Source of the DNA: RUG420 sp045642465
GTDB lineage: Bacteria; Bacillota; Clostridia; Oscillospirales; Acutalibacteraceae
Assembly (NCBI GenBank): GCA_045642465.1
Contig: JAZUIY010000016.1
Location: 186,001 to 250,000, forward strand
Direction of reading: 5' to 3'
DNA: 64,000 nt
Part shown: piece by piece, positions 58,499 through 64,000 of the stretch
How positions within the stretch are numbered: position 1 is the first letter of the stretch
Layout of the letters: every line of letters starts with the position of its first letter
Position numbers and translations under genes: made by a program
The notes under the pieces: model-generated
What the model was told of the DNA's origin: nothing
What the model saw: only the letters and a program-made list of their open reading frames with translations
The model's database searches: none

Positions 58499-58705
58499 AT
58501 GGAACAATCTCGCATTGACCGCATTAATGAACTGGCCCGTAAGTCCCGGACTCCGGAAGGCTTAACCCCGGCCGAACAGGAAGAACAGGCTACCCTCCGA
58601 AAAGAATATGTAGCTGCCTTCCGTGCCAACTTAGAAGCCACCTTGGATAACACCTATCTGGTGGACGAAAAAGGCAATAAAACCAAAGTGGAGAAGAAAC
58701 ACTAA
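58499..58705 (+). CDS. DUF896 small protein
   Basis: This 68-residue protein opens with SRIDRINELARKSRTPEGLT, followed by EEQATLRKEYVAAFRANLE, the conserved helical hairpin of the DUF896 (YnzC/YneA-SOS-associated) family. The function is not settled. It is nine bases after cca and three before miaA, so within the operon. Confidence 0.88.
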   Translation: MEQSRIDRINELARKSRTPEGLTPAEQEEQATLRKEYVAAFRANLEATLDNTYLVDEKGNKTKVEKKH

Positions 58706-58708
58706 TTT

Positions 58709-59674
58709 ATGGAATCCAAAATTCCTGTGCTGGCCATTGTAGGCCCTACCGCTTCCGGAAAAACCGGACTGGCAGTGGCTATGGCCAAGCAGTTTAACGC
58801 TGAAGTCCTTTCCTTCGACTCCATGCAACTCTACAAAGGCATGGACGTGGCTACTGCAAAGCCAACCCCAGAGGAAATGGAAAATATTCCACACCACATG
58901 ATTGACGTCATTGACCCGGAGGACGCCTATAGTGTTGTCCGATATCAGGAAGATGCCCGCCGCATCATAGAAGACATTCGTTCCCGTGGGAAGAATGTCA
59001 TCATGGTTGGCGGCACCGGCCTCTACCTGGACGCCTTCCTGCAAAACTTGTCTTTCTTAGACGGCGGAGACAACGGGGAGATCCGTGCCCGCCTCCAACA
59101 GGAACTGGAAGAGCTGGGCCCTGACATCATGTATGACCGGCTCAAAGCCATTGACCCGGAAGCTGCAGCCAAGTTGGAAAAGAACAACACCGGCCGCGTC
59201 CTCCGCGCCTTGGAAGTCTACGAAACCACCGGTCACACCATTACTTATCAGGTGGAACAGTCCCACAACAACCCGTCTCCTTATGAGGCCTTTTATGTGG
59301 GCCTGACAGCCGAAAACCGGGACTATCTTTATGACCGCATTAACCTGCGGGTAGATCTCATGCTGCAAACCGGCTTGCTGGAAGAAACCGAAACCTTCTT
59401 AAAAGAAGGAGCCGGCTGTACCGCATCCCAAGCCATTGGCGTGAAGGAAATGGTGCCGTATTTCAAAGGGGAAGCTACCCTGGAAGAGTGCACCGAAAAC
59501 TTGAAAAAGGTGACCCGTCACTATGCCAAACGGCAGTTGACCTGGTTCCGGAAGAACCAGGCGGTGCATTGGTTCTACATTGACAACTATGACACCAAAG
59601 AAGCACTCTACGAGGCGGTGGCAGACTGCATCGCCCAAAGTAAGATATTAGAAGAGAAAGGAGACTGCTCATGA
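58709..59674 (+). CDS. miaA: tRNA dimethylallyltransferase MiaA
   Basis: This 321-residue enzyme prenylates A37 of tRNAs. AIVGPTASGKTGLAV is the P-loop, SFDSMQLYKGMDV and VGGTGLYLDAFL are family motifs, and RQLTWFRKN lies near the end. The start follows the DUF896 stop by three bases. The stop overlaps the next gene (ATGA). Confidence 0.95.
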   Translation: MESKIPVLAIVGPTASGKTGLAVAMAKQFNAEVLSFDSMQLYKGMDVATAKPTPEEMENIPHHMIDVIDPEDAYSVVRYQEDARRIIEDIRSRGKNVIMVGGTGLYLDAFLQNLSFLDGGDNGEIRARLQQELEELGPDIMYDRLKAIDPEAAAKLEKNNTGRVLRALEVYETTGHTITYQVEQSHNNPSPYEAFYVGLTAENRDYLYDRINLRVDLMLQTGLLEETETFLKEGAGCTASQAIGVKEMVPYFKGEATLEECTENLKKVTRHYAKRQLTWFRKNQAVHWFYIDNYDTKEALYEAVADCIAQSKILEEKGDCS

Positions 59675-60900
59675 GCAAACAACAGAAATTACTGCTGCGC
59701 CGCACCTTGGCCATTGCAATCTCCGTTTTAATTCTCATTTACATTGGCTACCAGGTTTACCTGGTAACCCACACCACATTAGATACCGAAGCCGTCAACA
59801 GTTTCACCGTATCTGACTCCGTGGAAACCAATGCCTTCATGGTTCGAAACGAATCCTACATTGGCACCGACATCAACGGCACGCTTATTTCCGTCATTGA
59901 AGACGGTTCCCGTGTATCCAAAGGGGAGGCGGTTGCGGCTGTCTTTACAGATGAACTTTCCGCATCCAATTATTCCGCCACCAACACCCTGCGGTCTGAC
60001 ATTGCCAGATACACCCGTCTTAGTTCCCAGTCCACGTCCTACGCCATCAACATCAATTCCATGAACTCCCGTATTTCGGACAATGTAATTGACCTGGTGG
60101 CCAACGTTGACAACGGAGACCTGTCCACCTTGTCGGAAGACATCAGCAATGTCCGGGACCAGATTATTACCAAGCAAATTGCAACGGGTCACGGCCCAAA
60201 TCTGGATGCCATTATTTCCGGCATTACCACCAAGTATCAGAGCCTTAATAAGCAGGCTCTCAACTACACCAGTGTCTGCGCTGACGCCTCCGGTTTCTAC
60301 TACAGCGGAACCGATGGCTATGAAACCGTGGTGGACTACTCCAAGGTGGAAGACCTGACGGTAAAAGACATTAAGAAAATCATGAAGGCAGAAGCCAAGG
60401 AAATCCCAAGACATGCCTTCGGTAAGATTTTCAAGGACTTTGACTGGTACATGCTCTGCATTGTAGATTCCAGCAAAGTCGGGAACCTTTCCGTAGGAAA
60501 AGAGGTTAAGGTTTCCATGCCATATACCGCAGCAGGCACCATTCCTGCTAAGGTAGCCGCCATCAACTCCGAAGGCGGGAACAGCAAGACTGCGCTGATT
60601 TTGCGCTGTAACTTTATGAATTCTGATATTGCACAGCTCCGCCAGGAAACCGTGCAAATCATTATGAATACCAAGACCGGTTTGAAGATTTCCTCCAAGG
60701 CCATCCGTGTCAACGACAAGGGGGAGAAGGGCGTCTTCGTCAAATCCGGTAATGTATGTAAATTCCGCAAGGTAGACATTACCTATTCCGACAAGGACTG
60801 GGTACTCAGTGCCGAACATGAGGAATCCGGATACGTATCCCTCTACGACAATGTCATCCTGGAAGGAAAGGGTCTTTACGATGGAAAAATCATTGTTTGA
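59671..60900 (+). CDS. HlyD-like membrane-anchored protein of the ylmE-sepF region
   Basis: This 409-residue protein has one N-terminal membrane segment (about 12-33), a lipoyl-like half (FMVRNESYIGTDINGTLISVIEDGSRVSKGE), a short helical region and beta-rich C-terminal parts. It resembles HlyD-family proteins found just before ylmE/sepF in Clostridia, where a partner exporter is usually not evident. GAGAAAGGAG precedes the ATG. It overlaps the ylmE start by 20 bases. A role in envelope assembly at division is inferred from location. Confidence 0.78.
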   Translation: MSKQQKLLLRRTLAIAISVLILIYIGYQVYLVTHTTLDTEAVNSFTVSDSVETNAFMVRNESYIGTDINGTLISVIEDGSRVSKGEAVAAVFTDELSASNYSATNTLRSDIARYTRLSSQSTSYAININSMNSRISDNVIDLVANVDNGDLSTLSEDISNVRDQIITKQIATGHGPNLDAIISGITTKYQSLNKQALNYTSVCADASGFYYSGTDGYETVVDYSKVEDLTVKDIKKIMKAEAKEIPRHAFGKIFKDFDWYMLCIVDSSKVGNLSVGKEVKVSMPYTAAGTIPAKVAAINSEGGNSKTALILRCNFMNSDIAQLRQETVQIIMNTKTGLKISSKAIRVNDKGEKGVFVKSGNVCKFRKVDITYSDKDWVLSAEHEESGYVSLYDNVILEGKGLYDGKIIV

Positions 60901-61615
60901 GTTTCGGGCTGAAAAGTGTGCCCAAATAACGGAAAACCTGAAGCGGATTCAGGACGAAGTGGCGGAAGCTGCTGTAAAAAGCGGCCGCTCTGCGGAAGAA
61001 GTCAGACTGATGGCTGTTACCAAAACCGTAGATGCTTACTTTGTAAACCATGCCCTGGATCAGGGCGTGGACCTGATTGGGGAAAACTATGTGCAGGAAA
61101 TCCTGACAAAGAAGCCGGAACTCCACTTGGAAGGCAAAGAACTGCAGCTCATTGGTCATTTGCAGACCAACAAAGTGAAGCAGATTATTACCGAGGTATC
61201 CTGCATCCAATCCGTGGACAGCGTGAAGCTGGCTAAGGAAATTTCCAAGCAGGCCGTGAAGAACGACCTGACCATGAAATGCCTCTTGGAAATCAACATT
61301 GGGGAAGAGGATTCCAAGTCCGGAATCCCCTACGAAAATGCCATGGATCTGGCAGCAGAAATTGCGGACCTTCCGGGCCTAAAAATTGACGGTCTTATGG
61401 CAATTCCGCCAATTTGTGAAACAGAGGCAGAAGTACGTACCTATTTTGCGCAGATGAACAAACTCTTTGTTGACATGAAGGGCAAAAAAATAGATAATAT
61501 TAGCATGAATATTCTCTCAATGGGCATGTCTGCCGATTATGTCCCTGCCATCTTAGAAGGCGCTAATTTAGTGAGAGTCGGCTCCTCTATTTTCGGAGCT
61601 AGAGTTTATAACTAA
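60881..61615 (+). CDS. ylmE: YggS/YlmE family PLP homeostasis protein
   Basis: This 244-residue alanine-racemase-fold protein binds pyridoxal phosphate and maintains its balance. LMAVTKTVDAYFVNHAL carries the PLP lysine, GENYVQEIL and HLQTNKVKQI are family motifs, and MNILSMGMSADY binds the phosphate. The start at 60881 follows GGAAGGAAAGGG inside the previous gene. It precedes sepF as in many Gram-positives. Confidence 0.93.
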   Translation: MEKSLFEFRAEKCAQITENLKRIQDEVAEAAVKSGRSAEEVRLMAVTKTVDAYFVNHALDQGVDLIGENYVQEILTKKPELHLEGKELQLIGHLQTNKVKQIITEVSCIQSVDSVKLAKEISKQAVKNDLTMKCLLEINIGEEDSKSGIPYENAMDLAAEIADLPGLKIDGLMAIPPICETEAEVRTYFAQMNKLFVDMKGKKIDNISMNILSMGMSADYVPAILEGANLVRVGSSIFGARVYN

Positions 61616-61639
61616 AAACTTCCGGAGGAATTTTATCAA

Positions 61640-62089
61640 ATGGCTAATTTCATGGACAAAATCAAGACCATCACCGGGTTCGAACCAGAAGATCCAGATT
61701 TGGATTACGAAGAAGAATACGAAGAAGAGGAAGACGAATACATTCCTACTAGAATGCCTGCAGCACCAACACCAGTTAGAAACAACAACGTGGTTGGCAT
61801 GCCGAACAAAACCGTACAGGTTGTTCTTGCTAAACCGGAACGTTTTGATGATGCCTCTGCCATTGCAGATCATCTGAATGAAAAGAGAACTGTTGTTCTG
61901 AACCTTGAAGCAGCCAACAGAGACGTTGCCCGTCGTCTGATTGACTTCCTTAGCGGCGTAGCTTATGCCAATGCCGGTCAGCTCAAGAGAGTGGCTAACA
62001 GTACCTTTATCATTACTCCATATAACGTTAACGTTACTGGTGACCTGCTTGACGAACTTGAAAACAACGGAATGTTTTTCCAGGAATAA
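61640..62089 (+). CDS. sepF: Cell division protein SepF
   Basis: This 149-residue protein aligns FtsZ filaments and tethers them to the membrane. It has an N-terminal amphipathic helix (ANFMDKIKTITGF), an acidic linker (about 18-45) and a SepF core with RFDDASAIADHLNEKRTVVLNLE and RRLIDFLSGVAYA. CCGGAGGAA precedes the ATG. Confidence 0.94.
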   Translation: MANFMDKIKTITGFEPEDPDLDYEEEYEEEEDEYIPTRMPAAPTPVRNNNVVGMPNKTVQVVLAKPERFDDASAIADHLNEKRTVVLNLEAANRDVARRLIDFLSGVAYANAGQLKRVANSTFIITPYNVNVTGDLLDELENNGMFFQE

Positions 62090-62097
62090 GGAAAGCA

Positions 62098-62135
62098 CAA
62101 AGGGCACACCATAACGGCGTGCCCTTTCTATTTTT
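62098..62135 (+). terminator. Possible terminator/attenuator after sepF
   Basis: AAAGGGCAC / GTGCCCTTT with an 11-base loop, followed by CTATTTTT. It lies inside the sepF-divIVA interval and may be partial. Confidence 0.6.
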
Positions 62136-62164
62136 AGAGAAAGAGAACGAGGAGACAGGATTTT

Positions 62165-63139
62165 ATGCTTACTCCAAAGCAAATTAAAAACTACGATTTC
62201 CAATTAGTAGCCCGCGGCGCCTACAAGTCTTCTGACGTAGACGCTTTCATGAACGAGGTTTATCAGTCTTACAGTCAGATGTTTGACGAAAATGCAGAAC
62301 TCATCAAGAAGATGAATTTGCTGGCTGATAAGGTTGCTCATTACAAAGAAGACGAAGAAAGCATCCGTGAAGCCCTCGTAGAAGCCCAGAAAATGAAGAA
62401 CAATATCTTGCAGGAAGCAGAAGCCGAAGCAAGAGCCCGTGTCCTTTTGGCTGAAAAGCAGGCACAGGCAAATCTGGACTCTTTGAATAAAGATGCCGCC
62501 AACATTCTCTCTGATGCTCATCAGGAAGCAGACGGCATTATTGAAACTGCAGAACAGACCCTGAACATGGCTAAGAAGAACGCCGCTAGCCTCTTGGAAC
62601 GTGCAGAAGAAATGTACCAGGAAAAGGTTGGCTCCATTGAATCCGATGCCATCCAGCAGCAGAAAAAGATGGAAAGCATTCAGGAAGAATCCGAACGCCT
62701 CCGTCAGAAGCTCATTGACACCTATAAGAATCAGCTGGAAATGCTGGAATTCAGCCAGAACTTTGATAACCCGGCTTCCATCATTCCAACTGCCAATGAC
62801 TTTACTCCGGACTTTGAAGTACCGGAACCATATCAGGCTCCATCCGTTTCCGACGTAACCGACTTCTTCAGCAACACCCCGGAAGAACCAATTTTGGAAG
62901 CAGTAGAAGAAGCTGTTAAAGAAGCTCCTACCGAAGTAGTGGAAGAAACGGTTGAAGAAGCTGCAAAAGCTGTTTTTGAAGAACCGGAAGAAGAACCTGC
63001 TAGAAAGAGCAGCAAATACGATATTTTCCTTTCTCCATTTAAGAGAGAAAAATCTCGGGCAGAAAAGGCTGCCGAACAGGATTATCTGGAAAAAGACTAC
63101 GCAGATATTTACGACTATTTAGACGACGAGGAAGAATAA
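62165..63139 (+). CDS. divIVA: DivIVA family protein
   Basis: This 324-residue coiled-coil protein recognises curved membranes at poles and septa. The N-terminal LTPKQIKNYDF...RGAYKSSDVDAFMNEV is the membrane-binding DivIVA domain, followed by a coiled coil to about residue 200 and an acidic, Glu/Pro/Val-rich tail (about 215-290) ending in a KKSSKYD-like basic patch and an acidic end. It is longer than the Bacillus protein (164) because of the tail. The stop abuts lspA. Confidence 0.93.
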   Translation: MLTPKQIKNYDFQLVARGAYKSSDVDAFMNEVYQSYSQMFDENAELIKKMNLLADKVAHYKEDEESIREALVEAQKMKNNILQEAEAEARARVLLAEKQAQANLDSLNKDAANILSDAHQEADGIIETAEQTLNMAKKNAASLLERAEEMYQEKVGSIESDAIQQQKKMESIQEESERLRQKLIDTYKNQLEMLEFSQNFDNPASIIPTANDFTPDFEVPEPYQAPSVSDVTDFFSNTPEEPILEAVEEAVKEAPTEVVEETVEEAAKAVFEEPEEEPARKSSKYDIFLSPFKREKSRAEKAAEQDYLEKDYADIYDYLDDEEE

Positions 63140-63610
63140 ATGACCTTATTTTGGGCAGTATTTCTGGTGGTCCTTTTGGTGGCCGCAGATCAGCTGACAA
63201 AATTACTCGTCCTTCAAACTTTGGCTGACGGTGGTACCCACACCGTTATTTCCCATGCATTACAGTTCCGCTATGTGGAAAACACCGGCATGGCATTTAG
63301 CATGCTGGAAAACCACCCAAAGGCTTTGGCCATTTTCTCCATTGTCATTATTGTGGTGGTCTTTTCCCTGGTTTGGAAATGGAATATTGTAGACAAACGC
63401 ACTTGGTTCGCACTGCTCCTTTTGGCAGCAGGGGGACTGGGGAATGCAATAGACCGGTTTGCACGTGGGTTCGTAGTGGACTTCATTGAAGTGACCTTTA
63501 TGAACTTTGCCGTATTCAATGTCGCCGACTGCTTCGTTACGGTCGGCGCCATTTTACTCATTGTATTCGTGTTTATGGACACGCTGAAAGGCAAAGATAA
63601 CCATGAATGA
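63140..63610 (+). CDS. lspA: Lipoprotein signal peptidase
   Basis: This 156-residue aspartic membrane peptidase cleaves prolipoprotein signal peptides. It has four membrane segments, YVENTGMAFSML, the catalytic Asp in GNAIDRFARG and the second in FNVADCFV. It starts directly after divIVA and overlaps rluD by eight bases. Confidence 0.95.
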   Translation: MTLFWAVFLVVLLVAADQLTKLLVLQTLADGGTHTVISHALQFRYVENTGMAFSMLENHPKALAIFSIVIIVVVFSLVWKWNIVDKRTWFALLLLAAGGLGNAIDRFARGFVVDFIEVTFMNFAVFNVADCFVTVGAILLIVFVFMDTLKGKDNHE

Positions 63611-64000
63611 AGACATTTTTAACCTGACTGTGTCGGAAGACCAGGTAGGTTCCAGAATTGATATAACGGTTTCTGACCTTGTGCCTGACCTGACTCGGTC
63701 CGGCGCCCAAAAGCTGCTAAGCGAAGGCTTGGTTACCGTCAATGAGGAACCGGTAGGGAAGAACTACAAACTCAGAGTTGAAGACGAAGTAATTGTACAT
63801 GTTCCGGCACCGAAGCCACTGGTGGCTGAGGCCCAGAACATTCCCGTAGACATCGTCTACGAAGACGACGACTTATTGGTGGTCAACAAGCCGAAGGGCA
63901 TGGTGGTGCACCCGGCGCCGGGCAACCCGGACGGGACTTTGGTCAATGCACTGCTGTACCACTGTGAAGGCAGTCTGTCCGGAATCAACGGCGTTATCCG
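63603..64000 (+). CDS. rluD: 23S rRNA pseudouridine synthase RluD family (3' truncated by window end)
   Basis: The visible 132 codons, from the ATG at 63603, encode an S4 domain (SRIDITVSDLVPDLTRSGAQKLL) and the start of a pseudouridine synthase domain (VNKPKGMVVHPAPGN, then GTLVNALLYHC and LSGINGVIR). This is the RluD/RluC/YlyB type, standard after lspA. The catalytic HRLD motif would lie just beyond the window edge. Confidence 0.93.
   Translation, partial: MNEDIFNLTVSEDQVGSRIDITVSDLVPDLTRSGAQKLLSEGLVTVNEEPVGKNYKLRVEDEVIVHVPAPKPLVAEAQNIPVDIVYEDDDLLVVNKPKGMVVHPAPGNPDGTLVNALLYHCEGSLSGINGVI

Noticed and set aside
1..64000. tRNA, rRNA, CRISPR arrays, insertion sequences, phage genes
   Set aside because: Inter-gene gaps were read for clover-leaf patterns, regular spaced repeats, terminal inverted repeats and transposase or integrase frames; none was found. 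att-like repeats at the edges of the 10.1-17.9 kb block were not evident either.

Overview
The window reads as chromosome of a Gram-positive bacterium of the phylum Bacillota, most likely class Clostridia. The basis is the gene order ylxM-ffh-rpsP-khpA-rimM-trmD, phoH-ybeY-era, ylmE-sepF-divIVA-lspA-rluD and ftsE-ftsX-M23 peptidase, together with HPr, an RNase M5-like protein, YitT, strong AGGAGG-type ribosome sites, frequent TTG/GTG starts and no outer-membrane genes. Base composition is moderate in the housekeeping genes and clearly more AT-rich in parts of 11.2-12.6 kb and 16.0-16.6 kb. I could not fix a genus. I saw no tRNA, rRNA, CRISPR array, insertion sequence or prophage gene. No gene-free gap exceeds 300 bases; the longest, 25037-25329, holds the ptsH promoter region.

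Layout. 1-7.5 kb: a gene end, an amidohydrolase, a secreted LCAT-like esterase, a HAD phosphatase, a CapA-type phosphoesterase with a Lys/Ala/Gln-rich tail, and a DUF1015 gene with a small four-cysteine protein. 7.6-10.1 kb: phoH, ybeY, era. 10.1-17.9 kb: an accessory block between era and recO, which are adjacent in many Bacillota. It holds three double-glycine-leader peptides, two paralogous proteins resembling DUF5085, two small membrane proteins that may confer immunity, a C39-peptidase ABC exporter, its HlyD-type adaptor and a secreted lipase. 18-30.2 kb: recO, mutS2, the ffh/ribosome-maturation operon, ptsH, uvrC, rsmD, coaD, a coiled-coil protein and a pseudouridine synthase. 30.4-34.9 kb: a CdaR/PucR regulator and ftsE-ftsX with an EnvC-like M23 hydrolase.

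35-43.2 kb: a GntR gene, a divergent TetR gene and a flavoprotein operon (GlpA-like flavoprotein with a BFD-type iron-sulfur domain, a GlpB/TrxR-like flavoprotein, a DUF1667 protein and an alkyl-DHAP-synthase-like FAD oxidase), followed by an iron-dependent alcohol dehydrogenase. 43.3-46.2 kb: two further flavoproteins on the minus strand. 46.3-48.6 kb: rfbA, rfbC, rfbD (dTDP-rhamnose pathway without rfbB). 48.8-55.6 kb: alaS, a HIT protein, YitT, a leaderless family I.5 lipase and ComEC without its metallo-beta-lactamase part. 55.7-64 kb: holA, RNase M5-like, cca, DUF896, miaA, an HlyD-like protein, ylmE, sepF, divIVA, lspA and the start of rluD.

Two regions stand out. The first is the peptide-export island, where processing, export and probable self-protection genes sit with two proteins of a family I associate with polymorphic-toxin operons. 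The second is the TetR/GntR flavoprotein region, where overlapping divergent promoters share a perfect 26-bp palindrome and a second 12-base motif links the gntR and alcohol dehydrogenase promoters. Three alpha/beta hydrolases of the lipase type, plus flavoproteins that look suited to glycerol or ether-glycerol chemistry, hint at lipid or glycerol use; this is inference.
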